From Paralcaligenes sp. KSB-10 (lineage in GTDB: Bacteria; Pseudomonadota; Gammaproteobacteria; Burkholderiales; Burkholderiaceae_B): a stretch of DNA of 64,000 bases. Positions 44,599 through 53,119 of the stretch are shown here, in pieces. The notes beneath the pieces were generated by a model that was not told the origin of the DNA, searched no databases, and saw only the letters and a program-made list of their open reading frames with translations. Location: the NCBI RefSeq assembly GCF_021266465.1, contig NZ_CP089848.1, positions 3,782,001 to 3,846,000 of the forward strand, given 5' to 3'. The translations under genes and the position numbers were made by a program. How positions within the stretch are numbered: position 1 is the stretch's first letter; every line of letters starts with the position of its first letter.

Positions 44599-44626
44599 AG
44601 ATGGGGGTAAAAGCCCAAAATTCAAG
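44599..44626 (-). promoter_or_regulatory. Sigma-32 heat-shock promoter of hslVU
   Basis: On the minus strand CTTGAAT (44626-44620) and CCCCATCT (44606-44599) are separated by 13 bases. These match the sigma-32 consensus -35 CTTGAAA and -10 CCCCATnT very closely. Transcription would start about 15 bases before the hslV ATG. Confidence 0.88.
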
Positions 44627-45053
44627 GGGAGGTGGGATCCTTCCCGATACGCTGCTTTGCGCGAGTGCGGGGTTTGTAATGACGGGGCCGAGGCCGGTGA
44701 CGGGACGGGTTCTAAATTCGCGGCCCAGGCTGAGCATCCCCCTCCGGTTCCTACACTCACCTCCGGGGGATCGCCCACACTCTTTGCTCTTATTGAAGCT
44801 GGCACAGGGCGTAGAACGATAATCTGACCTTTTGTGCTCTAGGAGCCCATAACCGTTCGTCTATGGCCGAGCGGGGAGGATGGGGCAGCGCGCGCAAGCG
44901 AGTGGGTCATCGAGCTGGGGGGAACTGCTCCATCCGAGGTCGCGGTTTTAGAAACCCACCCTGCGCTGCAAGTTCTACACAGCAATATTCAGCTCGCAAC
45001 TACCCCGGACCGAACCGGCTGGATCAGCCCCAGCGATGCGAACCCGCCCGGAA
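44627..45053. other. Intergenic region between hslV and dksA with a possible hairpin
   Basis: No protein gene is credible in these 427 bases. The segment 44885-44969 can form an imperfect hairpin: GCAGCGC (44885-44891) with GCGCTGC (44963-44969), and GTGGGT (44902-44907) with ACCCAC (44954-44959). It may be a terminator region for dksA or an unrecognised RNA. No promoter could be assigned apart from the hslV one. Confidence 0.4.
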
Positions 45054-45497
45054 TCAATCTCCGTAGAGCTTTTGGCGCATTTCGCGCCGTTCCTGGGCTT
45101 CGAGCGACAGCGTGGCGGTGGGACGGGCCAGCAGGCGGGCCAGCCCGATCGGCTCGCCGGTTTCTTCGCACCAGCCGTATTCGCCCGAATCGATTCGCGT
45201 GATCGATTGTTGCACCTTCTTGAGCAGCTTGCGTTCCCGGTCGCGGGTGCGCAGCTCAAGCGCGTGCTCTTCCTCGATCGTGGCGCGATCGGCCGGATCG
45301 GGCACGAATTGCGTCTCACGCAGGTTTTCGGTAGTGGTACCCGCATTACTGATGATGTCTTGTTCCAGTTGCCGCAAGCGGTCTTTGAAGAACGCCAACT
45401 GGGCTTCGTTCATGTAGTCCGATTCAGGCATGGCCAACAGTTCTTTTTCTGTCAGCAGGTGATTCTGAACGGCGGTGGCTGCAGATTTGCTTACCAT
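45054..45497 (-). CDS. dksA: DksA-family RNA polymerase-binding protein, cysteine-poor zinc finger
   Basis: A 147-residue DksA: N-terminal part with SDYMNEAQLAFFKDRL, a coiled-coil with the tip DPADRATIEEE (the Asp pair needed for action on polymerase), and a C-terminal finger. The classical C-x2-C-x17-C-x2-C is here C-x2-T-x17-S-x2-A (WCEETGEP ... ATLSLEA), leaving a single cysteine, so zinc cannot be held in the usual way. Similar zinc-independent forms such as Pseudomonas DksA2 are active. It acts with ppGpp on rRNA and amino acid promoters. Confidence 0.93.
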   Translation of the reverse strand: MVSKSAATAVQNHLLTEKELLAMPESDYMNEAQLAFFKDRLRQLEQDIISNAGTTTENLRETQFVPDPADRATIEEEHALELRTRDRERKLLKKVQQSITRIDSGEYGWCEETGEPIGLARLLARPTATLSLEAQERREMRQKLYGD

Positions 45498-45566
45498 GGT
45501 GTACCCCTTTTTATATGTGATGTTGGCTCTCGTAACCCGTGTCGCTATCTCCGGCGACGTGGTTCG

Positions 45567-46661
45567 CTATGAGGCCAGGCATTGTTCTAAGCCCCGGGTA
45601 AAAATTTCTTCGGGGAGTTTATGGCCGATAAATACCATTTTGGTATTAGGTTTTTCACTGGACATCCAGGGCTTTCCGGGCTCTGCCCCCATCATCATGT
45701 GCACGCCTTGGAACAGCATACGACGATTGATGCCTTTAAGATACAAAATACCTTTGTATCGAAGCAGATCAGGCCCATAAACCTGGACGATACCGCTTAG
45801 GAATTCTTCCAGGCGCTCCGGATCGAAAGCCTTGTTCGAGCGGAAAACAAAGGCGCCGATGGTGTCATCGTGGTGGGCATGATGATGATCATGGTGGTGA
45901 TGTGCGCAGTGCTCGTCGTCGCAATCGTCGTCATGGTCATGGTCGTGATGATCGTGATCGTGAGCTGCATCCGGGTGCTCTTCGGCAAGGAACTCGGGAT
46001 CGATGTCGAGGATGGTATTGAGATTGAAGCCGCTGATATCGAGGAGCGCCTTGATATCGGTTTCGCCAAAATTGACGGGAGTGATCGAGGCGCGCGGATT
46101 CATGTGCACCAGGCGCGAGCGCAATGCCTGGTAATCGACTTCGTTGACCAGGTCTTTCTTGGAAATCAGGATGCGATCGGCAAAACCGACCTGTTTTTGC
46201 GCTTCTTCCTGTTTGTCGAGGGTTTCCATGCCGTGTTTGGCATCGACGACGGTAATGACGGCGTCCAGACGGTAGTAGTCGGCAATGTCGTCGTCCATGA
46301 AGAAAGTCTGGCACACGGGGCCTGGGTTGGCCATGCCGGTGGTTTCGATCACGATGCGCTCGAACGTAACGGTGCCCTCTTCACGCTTGATGCGCAGGTC
46401 GTTCAGGGTGCGCATCAGGTCGCCGCGCACTGTGCAGCACACGCAGCCGTTGCTGAGTTCGATGATTTGCTCGTCGCTATCCTGCACCAGAAGATCGTTG
46501 TCGATGCTTTCGGGTCCGAATTCGTTTTCGATGACCGCAATGCGGCGACCGTGGTATTCGGTCAGGATGCGTTTCAGCAGGGTGGTTTTACCTGCACCGA
46601 GAAAACCAGTAAGAATGGTAACCGGTACCATTTTGTCCGGATTGGGAGCGGTTTTCATCAT
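45567..46661 (-). CDS. COG0523-family GTPase, putative zinc metallochaperone
   Basis: A 364-residue G3E-family GTPase. Walker A is GFLGAGKTT, the metal-binding CxCC is GCVCCTV, and the guanine motif is SKKD. A His/Asp-rich stretch (about 232-268: HDHDHHDHDHDDD and HHHHDHHHAHHDD) would bind zinc. The C-terminal CobW domain ends EEIFTRGLEQCL. COG0523 proteins under Zur control are thought to supply zinc to essential enzymes when it is scarce. The neighbouring zur and znu genes favour zinc over cobalt or nitrile hydratase roles. Confidence 0.9.
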   Translation of the reverse strand: MMKTAPNPDKMVPVTILTGFLGAGKTTLLKRILTEYHGRRIAVIENEFGPESIDNDLLVQDSDEQIIELSNGCVCCTVRGDLMRTLNDLRIKREEGTVTFERIVIETTGMANPGPVCQTFFMDDDIADYYRLDAVITVVDAKHGMETLDKQEEAQKQVGFADRILISKKDLVNEVDYQALRSRLVHMNPRASITPVNFGETDIKALLDISGFNLNTILDIDPEFLAEEHPDAAHDHDHHDHDHDDDCDDEHCAHHHHDHHHAHHDDTIGAFVFRSNKAFDPERLEEFLSGIVQVYGPDLLRYKGILYLKGINRRMLFQGVHMMMGAEPGKPWMSSEKPNTKMVFIGHKLPEEIFTRGLEQCLAS

Positions 46662-46847
46662 GGGCCTCGCTACTCGCGGGTCAAAAAATAGAAGACGCTC
46701 AAATCAGTGTGGCGGCTACCGTTAATTTTGTACCGCGAAAAAAATTCAACATGCGATTACAGCACAGCATGCGTTTTAGAGCAAATAAAACCCCGTTTGC
46801 TTACTCTTTAGTGGAAATCATGCAATTAAATCAAGCGATTAGTGACA

Positions 46848-47336
46848 TCAGTGGGCATGCGCCGGTTTGGCGGGCGTCAGGGTGTGGCAGCGCTTGCACA
46901 GGGCGCGCAGCTCGGTTTCATGGCTGGCCAATATGAAGCCGGCGCCCGCCACTTTCTGGGCCAGTTGATGGCTCAGGGCCGGATCGCTGAGTTCGGCGAC
47001 GGCACCGCATTGGGTGCAAATGATCAACAGATCGTGCGGCTCGCCGGCGGCATCCAGGCAGGCGGCCCAGGCATTGATGGCGTCCAGCCGGTGTATCAGT
47101 CCTTCTTCAACCAGGAAATCCAGTGCGCGGTATACCGTGGGAGGCGCTGCGCCGCTTTGTATATGCCGTATTTCATCCAGCAGTTCGTAAGCCTTCAGGC
47201 TGCGTTGCTGGCGCAACAGGATTTCCAGAACCTTGCGCCGAATGGGCGTAAGGCGTTTGCCGCGTTGCAGGCACAGGGATTCGGCTGTGTTCAGCTGTTT
47301 GGCAATGGCGGCGGGTGTGAGGCGCGGATCTGGCAT
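46848..47336 (-). CDS. zur: Zinc uptake regulator Zur (Fur family)
   Basis: A 162-residue Fur-family repressor. The helix-turn-helix includes RLTPIRRKVLEILLRQQ and PPTVYRALDFLVEEGLIHR; the structural zinc site is CTQCG with a C-terminal CKRC, and the regulatory region has His residues in GEPHDLLI and SHET. It is divergent from znuC with an 18-bp palindrome in between, and lies upstream of the COG0523 gene in the same direction. In high zinc it should repress both sides. Confidence 0.93.
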   Translation of the reverse strand: MPDPRLTPAAIAKQLNTAESLCLQRGKRLTPIRRKVLEILLRQQRSLKAYELLDEIRHIQSGAAPPTVYRALDFLVEEGLIHRLDAINAWAACLDAAGEPHDLLIICTQCGAVAELSDPALSHQLAQKVAGAGFILASHETELRALCKRCHTLTPAKPAHAH

Positions 47337-47431
47337 AGGAATGGATTGACGGCAATACCGGCCCCGGCCGCGGAATTGAACGACAGGGCATCCGGTGCTT
47401 GAGGTGTCATCGTCAGCGTAGTGTTAGAATA

Positions 47432-47449
47432 GTTATGTTATAACATAAC
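47432..47449. promoter_or_regulatory. Zur operator candidate
   Basis: GTTATGTTATAACATAAC is a perfect 18-bp palindrome in the gap between zur and the znu operon. Its sequence fits the Zur/Fur type of A/T-rich palindrome with GTTAT half-sites. It lies 30 bases before the small ORF at 47479 and 96 before the zur ATG, so it could control both directions. Confidence 0.88.
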
Positions 47450-47478
47450 AAACATACTCTTCAATTCTTCGCATCGCC

Positions 47479-47631
47479 ATGCCGTCTCCTCCTGTTCATT
47501 CCAGCCATCCGCCCTCCTACCGCGGCTCGGGGCTTCTCGCGTCGTGCGGCGAGCGTGTGGCGCGTGTGACCCTTGTTGTCGTGCTCATGTGGGGGCTGAC
47601 AGGCTGGGCCATGGGTTGGTGGCCAGGTTGA
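47479..47631 (+). CDS. Small membrane protein candidate in the znu operon (50 residues)
   Basis: An open frame of 50 codons between the Zur palindrome and znuC. The first 25 residues are Pro/Ser-rich (MPSPPVHSSHPPSYRGSG); the second half is one hydrophobic helix (VTLVVVLMWGLTGWAMGWW). Its stop is 7 bases before znuC. No family is recognised and the ribosome site (ATTCTTCGCATCGCC) is poor, so it may be a leader without product. Position argues for a real zinc-controlled small gene. Confidence 0.4.
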   Translation: MPSPPVHSSHPPSYRGSGLLASCGERVARVTLVVVLMWGLTGWAMGWWPG

Positions 47632-47638
47632 CGCCGCA

Positions 47639-48349
47639 ATGAGCACGGTAATCGAGCTGGATCAGGTGTCGCTGGGATGGCGCGATCGGGTTGCCGTGCG
47701 CGATGTCAGCGGCGCTTTCGAACGGGGCTCCCTGACGGCGATTGTAGGCCCCAACGGGGCCGGAAAATCCACTTTGGTCAAAGGCATCATGGGCGTGCTC
47801 AGCCCCTTGCGGGGCCAGATTCGCCTGATGGACGACGCGCGCAACGAAATGGCCTGCCTGCCGCAGGTGGGCGAGCTGGATCGGAGTTTTCCCATCAGCA
47901 CGTATGATCTGGTCGCCATGGGGGCATGGCGTCGTGTCGGCGCATGGGGGCGTTTCGATGCCGTTGAGCACGAGCGAGTGCGGCAGGCGCTTGAAACGGT
48001 CGGCCTGGCCGATTTTGGGGCACGCATTATTGGAACCTTGTCCGGTGGGCAACTGCAACGCGCGCTGTTTGCGCGCCTGTTGCTGCATGATGCGCAAACC
48101 TTGCTGCTCGATGAGCCTTTTGCGGCCGTGGACCGGTCTACGACCGACGACTTGATGGCGCTGCTGCAGCGCTGGAACAACGAGGGCCGCACCGTGATTG
48201 CCGTCTTGCATGATCTGGACATGGTGCGGGCGTCTTTCCCGCGCGCCTTGCTGATGGCGGGCCAATCGGTGGCCTGGGGGGCCACCGCCGAGGTCCTGAC
48301 CCCGGAAAACCTGCATTTGGCCCGCCATTTGTGCGCGGGGGACTACTAA
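47639..48349 (+). CDS. znuC: Zinc ABC transporter ATPase ZnuC-like
   Basis: A 236-residue ABC ATPase: Walker A GPNGAGKST, signature LSGGQLQRALFARLL, Walker B LLLDEPFAAVDRST, and the Mn/Zn-type Q-loop CLPQVGELDRSFP. It powers high-affinity metal uptake through ZnuB. The Zur palindrome upstream points to zinc; a related Mn/Fe role cannot be fully excluded by sequence. Confidence 0.9.
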   Translation: MSTVIELDQVSLGWRDRVAVRDVSGAFERGSLTAIVGPNGAGKSTLVKGIMGVLSPLRGQIRLMDDARNEMACLPQVGELDRSFPISTYDLVAMGAWRRVGAWGRFDAVEHERVRQALETVGLADFGARIIGTLSGGQLQRALFARLLLHDAQTLLLDEPFAAVDRSTTDDLMALLQRWNNEGRTVIAVLHDLDMVRASFPRALLMAGQSVAWGATAEVLTPENLHLARHLCAGDY

Positions 48350-48350
48350 A

Positions 48351-49244
48351 ATGTGGTTGTACGACTGGTTATTCAGGCCGTTTGTCGAGTATGGCTTCAT
48401 GGGCCGCGCCTTGGCGGGTTCGTTTGCGCTGGCGTTTGCCGCGGGGCCCTTGGGTGTATTCCTGGTGTTGCGTCGCATGAGCCTGATGGGCGATGCGATG
48501 GCGCATGCGATCCTGCCGGGTGTCGCCGTGGGGTTTCTGACAGCGGGCCTGTCCCTGAGTGCCATGACCATTGGGGGCATGGTGACCGGCCTGGTCGTGG
48601 CCATGCTGGCGGGCGCCGTGGCGCGCATGACCCCCTTGCGCGAAGACGCCAGCTTTGCTGCCTTTTATCTGATTTCTCTGGGGCTGGGAGTATTGCTGGT
48701 GTCGCTGCGCGGTTCGAACATGGATCTGATTCATGTCTTGTTCGGCACCGTCCTGGGGCTGGACGATGCCTCCCTGCTGCTGGTTACCATCAGCAGCAGC
48801 ATCACTCTGCTGATGATGGCCATCATTTTCCGGCCGCTGGTGGTCGAATGTCTCGACCCGGGCTTTCTGCGCGCGGAGCGCGGCGCCGGGTCGCTCAGCC
48901 ATATGGTGTTTCTGGTATTGCTGGTCATGACCCTGGTTGCGGGTTTTCAGGTGCTGGGTACGCTGATGGTCGTGGGCATCATGATGCTGCCGGCCACAGC
49001 GGCACGTTTCTGGGCGCGTTCGGCGGGCCGGCAAATGGTGCTGGCCGGCGCCATAGGCACTTTTTCGTCTTATTTTGGTCTGTTGATTTCCTACCACGCC
49101 AATGTGCCGGCGTCGCCGGCGATTATTCTGTCTGCCGGCGCGATCTATTTTCTGTCGGTTGCCCTGGGGCCGCTGGGTGGTTTGTTGCAGGCGGCGCGAC
49201 AAATGCGCGCCAGGCATCGCCGTTTGTCCCGGATTTCGGAGTAG
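48351..49244 (+). CDS. znuB: Zinc ABC transporter permease ZnuB-like
   Basis: A 297-residue ABC-3 family permease with eight to nine membrane helices. Family motifs are LRRMSLMGDAMAHAILPGVA near residue 41 (the conserved GDA-HA segment), TLMVVGIMMLPATAA and SYHANVPASPAIIL. Its ATG lies one base after the znuC stop, so the genes are coupled. Confidence 0.92.
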   Translation: MWLYDWLFRPFVEYGFMGRALAGSFALAFAAGPLGVFLVLRRMSLMGDAMAHAILPGVAVGFLTAGLSLSAMTIGGMVTGLVVAMLAGAVARMTPLREDASFAAFYLISLGLGVLLVSLRGSNMDLIHVLFGTVLGLDDASLLLVTISSSITLLMMAIIFRPLVVECLDPGFLRAERGAGSLSHMVFLVLLVMTLVAGFQVLGTLMVVGIMMLPATAARFWARSAGRQMVLAGAIGTFSSYFGLLISYHANVPASPAIILSAGAIYFLSVALGPLGGLLQAARQMRARHRRLSRISE

Positions 49245-49283
49245 CCCGATGTTCAGTCTGTTTTTACAGTACGGAGAGTCCTT

Positions 49284-50351
49284 ATGTCGAGAAAGCTTGT
49301 AGTGGATGCACGCGTCGCGGCGCGCCGCCGTTGCGTGCTGGCAGCGCTGGCCAGTGTTGCCCTGCTGGCCGGTTCTCTGGCCCGTGCCGCCGAACCGGCG
49401 CCGCTTCGGGTGGTGGCCAGTTTTTCGGTGCTGGGCGATATGGTGCACGAGATCGGAGGCGACCATATCGCTTTGACCACGATAGTGGGTCCCAATGGCG
49501 ATGCGCATACATTCGAGCCGACGCCCAAGGATTCAAAGGCCTTGGCGCAGGCCCGGATCCTGTTCGTGAACGGGCTGGGCTTTGAGACCTGGATGCCGCG
49601 CCTCGTGAAGGCCTCGGGCTTCAATGGCCTGGAGGTGGTGGCGAGCAAAGGGGTGACGCCGCGTACTTTGAGCGATGCCGAGCAGGCACTCGAAGCGGCG
49701 GAAGAGCGGCGTGAGAAGTCGAGCCATGCCGGGCACAATGCCAAGGTCAAGGCGCACGGGCATCATGCGGCCGAAAAGGTTGACGATGAGCCGTCCCGCG
49801 AAGCGGCTTATGGCAACATCGACCCGCATGCCTGGCAGAGCCTGGCCAACGGCCTTGTCTATGTGCAAAATATTACCGCCGGATTGAGCAAGGTCGATCC
49901 GGCGCATGCGGCCGATTACAAGGCCCGCGCCGAGATCTATACGGCGCGAATCAAAAGCCTGGATGCCAAGCTCAAGCAGGCGCTGGCGGCGATTCCCGAG
50001 GCGCGGCGCAAGGTGGTGACATCGCACGACGCGTTTGGCTACTTCGGGCTGGCATACGGCGTCCAGTTCATTTCGGCGGTGGGCATTTCCAACGAGGCCG
50101 AACCCTCGGCCAAAGAGGTGGCTAGGCTGATTGATCAGATCAAGAAGAATCACATTCCCGCCGTGTTCGTCGAGAACATCACAAGCCCCAAGCTGGTCCG
50201 GCAGATTGCCCGCGAAACGGGCGCCAAGATAGGCGGGGTGCTGTATTCCGACGCCCTGGCCCCAGGTGATCAGCCGGCCAGCACATACCTGGGCATGTTT
50301 GAATGGAATGCGGGGAAACTGATCTACGCATTGGATCCCAAGCAGAAATAA
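49284..50351 (+). CDS. znuA: Zinc ABC transporter substrate-binding protein ZnuA-like
   Basis: A 355-residue cluster A-I (cluster 9) metal receptor with a signal peptide ending LARAAE near residue 36. Metal-ligand regions are GDAHTFEPTP, NIDPHAWQS and the late YSDALAP; a His-rich loop (SSHAGHNAKVKAHGHHAAE, cited as HAGHNAKVKAHGHH) at about 152-166 is a zinc-receptor mark. It binds periplasmic zinc and passes it to ZnuBC. GGAGAG lies before the ATG. Confidence 0.92.
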   Translation: MSRKLVVDARVAARRRCVLAALASVALLAGSLARAAEPAPLRVVASFSVLGDMVHEIGGDHIALTTIVGPNGDAHTFEPTPKDSKALAQARILFVNGLGFETWMPRLVKASGFNGLEVVASKGVTPRTLSDAEQALEAAEERREKSSHAGHNAKVKAHGHHAAEKVDDEPSREAAYGNIDPHAWQSLANGLVYVQNITAGLSKVDPAHAADYKARAEIYTARIKSLDAKLKQALAAIPEARRKVVTSHDAFGYFGLAYGVQFISAVGISNEAEPSAKEVARLIDQIKKNHIPAVFVENITSPKLVRQIARETGAKIGGVLYSDALAPGDQPASTYLGMFEWNAGKLIYALDPKQK

Positions 50352-50455
50352 TATGCCGGGCTCCGTGGGATGGTTCGTCGCAAAAATTCCGTAGAGGTGT
50401 TTTGCGACAAGGTTCCACAGGCTTGCTTTTCGCGGGAGCTACGGCTTGTGCGCGT

Positions 50456-51481
50456 CTATCTCTTGCGATTGGCGCGCGGATGCGCCTGGTCGTACACCTT
50501 GGCCAGGTGTTGAAAATCGAGCTTGGTGTAAATCTGGGTCGTGGAAATATTGGCGTGGCCGAGCATGTCCTGCACGGCGCGCAAGTCTTGCGCCGACTGC
50601 AATAAATGGCTCGCGAAGCTGTGGCGCAGGATATGGGGGTGCACGTGTACCGGCAGGCCAGTTTTGGTGGCCAGCTTATTGAGCTGCAACTGCACGACCC
50701 GGGGCGAAATGCGTTTGCCGCGGGTGCCCAGAAACAGGGCGGCGGCGTCGCCGACTGCGCTTGTCGCGGAATCCGTGCCGGAAGGTCGCGGTGCGGCGGC
50801 AGAATCCTTGGTGCGAACCGGTAAGGGCGCAACGGCGCCGGGCGGTACAAACTGATGCCGTACCTCCAGCCATGTGCGGATTGCGGCGATTGCCTTGCCG
50901 CCTAGGGGTACATTGCGTGTCTTGCCCCCTTTGCCTTTGACGATGACTTCGTGCTCGTCGGGCAGAATCCAGCTTTGCGATTCATAGCCCTCGGCCCGCG
51001 TGTAGCGCACGTCGAGGCTGACCAGTTCGGCCAGCCGCAAGCCGCTGGAATACAGCACTTCGAACATGGCCTGGTCGCGGCGTTCCGTGGGCGTGTTGGG
51101 GTCGGGCAAGCCGGGATGGTCCAGCAGTACCTGGGCCTGCTCGACGGACAGGGCTTTGGGTAGGCTGCGCGGAGCCTTGGGGGCGCGTATGCCGGCAACC
51201 GGGTTGCTGGCGATCCCGCATTGCGGCGACCACCATTGGTAGAAGCCGCGCCAGGCGGCCAGCGCGCGAGCCAGGCTGCGCGGTTTCAGCCCCTGTCCGT
51301 GCAAACGGGCAATCGATTGCCGGATGTGGCTTTCAGTGACGCGTTCGATGGGCGTGTCGGGCAGGCACTCGACGAGATGGCGCAGATCGTGGCGATATCC
51401 GTCGAGGGTATGAGAGGAATAGCGGCGATTGGCCCCCAGGTGCGTCAGCCATTGCTCCATGGGTGCAGGCAGGGCGGACAT
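50456..51481 (-). CDS. xerC: Tyrosine recombinase XerC
   Basis: A 341-residue site-specific recombinase. Catalytic parts are YSSGLRLAELVSL (Arg), HPHILRHSFASHLL (His and Arg), MLGHANISTTQIYTK (His and the nucleophilic Tyr). It is about 40 residues longer than usual because of a Pro/Ala-rich insertion around residues 215-255 (VRTKDSAAAPRPSGTDSATS). It resolves chromosome dimers at dif with XerD. It follows the dapF and DUF484 genes, the same order as in gammaproteobacterial dapF-xerC operons. Confidence 0.9.
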   Translation of the reverse strand: MSALPAPMEQWLTHLGANRRYSSHTLDGYRHDLRHLVECLPDTPIERVTESHIRQSIARLHGQGLKPRSLARALAAWRGFYQWWSPQCGIASNPVAGIRAPKAPRSLPKALSVEQAQVLLDHPGLPDPNTPTERRDQAMFEVLYSSGLRLAELVSLDVRYTRAEGYESQSWILPDEHEVIVKGKGGKTRNVPLGGKAIAAIRTWLEVRHQFVPPGAVAPLPVRTKDSAAAPRPSGTDSATSAVGDAAALFLGTRGKRISPRVVQLQLNKLATKTGLPVHVHPHILRHSFASHLLQSAQDLRAVQDMLGHANISTTQIYTKLDFQHLAKVYDQAHPRANRKR

Positions 51482-51545
51482 GGGCTAGGCCCCGGCACCG
51501 CATGAATAAAGCAAGTTCGATGGACTCATGGAGTGCCTCGGGGGT

Positions 51546-52214
51546 TCATGCCTCGCCTTTCAGGCGACTCAGGCCGGCGCTGGCCAGCTCGTTGATGGTA
51601 TCCAGGAACGATGTGCCCATGTCGTCGGTGAAGCGGGCAGGGTCGTCCGAGCCCAGGACCAGCAGGCCGAAGGGGGTGTCGGCGCCGATCGGCTTGAGCG
51701 CGATGATAGCCAGCGATGCCGGAGCCGTACCCAGCCATCCTGCCGCTTCCTGGTCTTGTAGCGGACCGCAGTAAGGACGGGTCAGGGCCGCCGCATAGTC
51801 TTTGATCGAGTTGCCGACGTCCTGGGTCAGCTCGCTGTCGACCAGCCTGGGCAAATCCCACAGGCGCAAGGCGACGCTGGGCAAGTCGAAGAGATCGCTC
51901 AGATTGCGCACAATGTGCCCGGGGATCTGAACCGGATCGGTCTCGGCCAGCATTTTGCAGCACCAGGAATGAAGGGATTTGCCGATCTTTTCGTTGCCGG
52001 CGGCGTTGCCGATCAGGCCTGAGAGCCGCCATTCAAGTTCCTTGGTTTTGGCGCGCAAGGTCATGATCTGGCGCTCGCCCAGCGAGATCGCACGGGTTTC
52101 GTGGGGATGCGGTACCCGCAGATTGGCGAACAGTTCGGCGTGATCCTGAAGGAAGTCGGGATTTTCTTTTAGGAACAGGGCGATGTCTTCGGCGGAAATG
52201 CTCTCGGCGCTCAT
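51546..52214 (-). CDS. DUF484 (GAF-like) protein
   Basis: A 222-residue cytoplasmic protein of the DUF484 family, with [18 protein letters not shown] at the N-terminus and a GAF-like C-terminal half. Such proteins are encoded between dapF and xerC in many proteobacteria, including E. coli YigA, and their job is not settled. The ATG overlaps the dapF stop as ATGA. Confidence 0.88.
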   Translation of the reverse strand: MSAESISAEDIALFLKENPDFLQDHAELFANLRVPHPHETRAISLGERQIMTLRAKTKELEWRLSGLIGNAAGNEKIGKSLHSWCCKMLAETDPVQIPGHIVRNLSDLFDLPSVALRLWDLPRLVDSELTQDVGNSIKDYAAALTRPYCGPLQDQEAAGWLGTAPASLAIIALKPIGADTPFGLLVLGSDDPARFTDDMGTSFLDTINELASAGLSRLKGEA

Positions 52215-53104
52215 AGTGGTGATGGCTCTTTGAAGTTAAAGGTGGCGGTCAGGGCGTCGATGTCGATCTGGCCTTTGAATACGGTGACTGCCGGACCGCT
52301 CATGGTGAGTCCGGCGCCATCCCAGGCAACCGTGAGCGGCCCACCCCGGGTATGGACCTGAACCGGGCTGTCGAGCAGGCCGCGGCGTATGCCGGCCGCC
52401 ACAGCCGCGCAGGCGCCGGTGCCGCAAGCCAGCGTTTCGCCGGCACCGCGCTCATAGACCCGCAGCTTGATGGTGTGGCGGTCTACGACCTGCATGAATC
52501 CGGCATTGACTCTTTTGGCAAAACGCGGATGCGCTTCGATAAGCGGCCCCTGGGTGGCAACTGGAGCGGTATTGACGTCGGCCACGACCTGCACCGCGTG
52601 CGGGTTGGAAATGGCCACGAGCGACAGTTCCACCGCGCTGCCGTTGGGCAGCGGCAGCGTCCAGATTGTATCGATGCCGCTGGGCGCGGATTGCAGGCCC
52701 TGGGTATCGAACGGCAGAGCCTCCGGCTCGAAACGAGTCTGGCCCATTTCTACCGTAACGTCGCCATTGTCGGTCTGGTTGAGTACGAGCAGGCCGGTGG
52801 CGATTTCCGCGCGCAGCGGATTGCGCCCCGACAGGCCCTGTTCGTGCACGAAACGCACAAAACAGCGCGCTCCGTTGCCGCAATGTTCGACCTCGCCGCC
52901 GTCGGCGTTGAAAATCCGGTAGCGGAAATCGGCTTCGGGGTGGCTGGGCGCCTCGACCAGCAAAAGCTGGTCGGCGCCGATGCCGAAATGGCGGTCGGCC
53001 AGCGCCCGCGCGCGTTCGGGCGTCATTTCCAAATGTTGACGCACTCCGTCGAGCACGACAAAGTCGTTGCCTGCTCCGTGCATTTTCGAGAAATTCCAGA
53101 TCAT
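52211..53104 (-). CDS. dapF: Diaminopimelate epimerase
   Basis: A 297-residue epimerase with the two catalytic cysteines in HCGNGARCF (near residue 84) and [14 protein letters not shown] (near 233). It converts LL- to meso-diaminopimelate for lysine and peptidoglycan. The N-terminal [16 protein letters not shown] is typical. It is 15 bases after the acyltransferase gene and in the same direction as DUF484 and xerC. Confidence 0.95.
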   Translation of the reverse strand: MIWNFSKMHGAGNDFVVLDGVRQHLEMTPERARALADRHFGIGADQLLLVEAPSHPEADFRYRIFNADGGEVEHCGNGARCFVRFVHEQGLSGRNPLRAEIATGLLVLNQTDNGDVTVEMGQTRFEPEALPFDTQGLQSAPSGIDTIWTLPLPNGSAVELSLVAISNPHAVQVVADVNTAPVATQGPLIEAHPRFAKRVNAGFMQVVDRHTIKLRVYERGAGETLACGTGACAAVAAGIRRGLLDSPVQVHTRGGPLTVAWDGAGLTMSGPAVTVFKGQIDIDALTATFNFKEPSPL

Positions 53105-53119
53105 GTTCGAGATTATCGC

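Noticed and set aside
44601-44822. 73-codon plus-strand frame between hslV and dksA
   Set aside because: No ribosome site, overlaps the hslV promoter, and no family resemblance; treated as non-coding.
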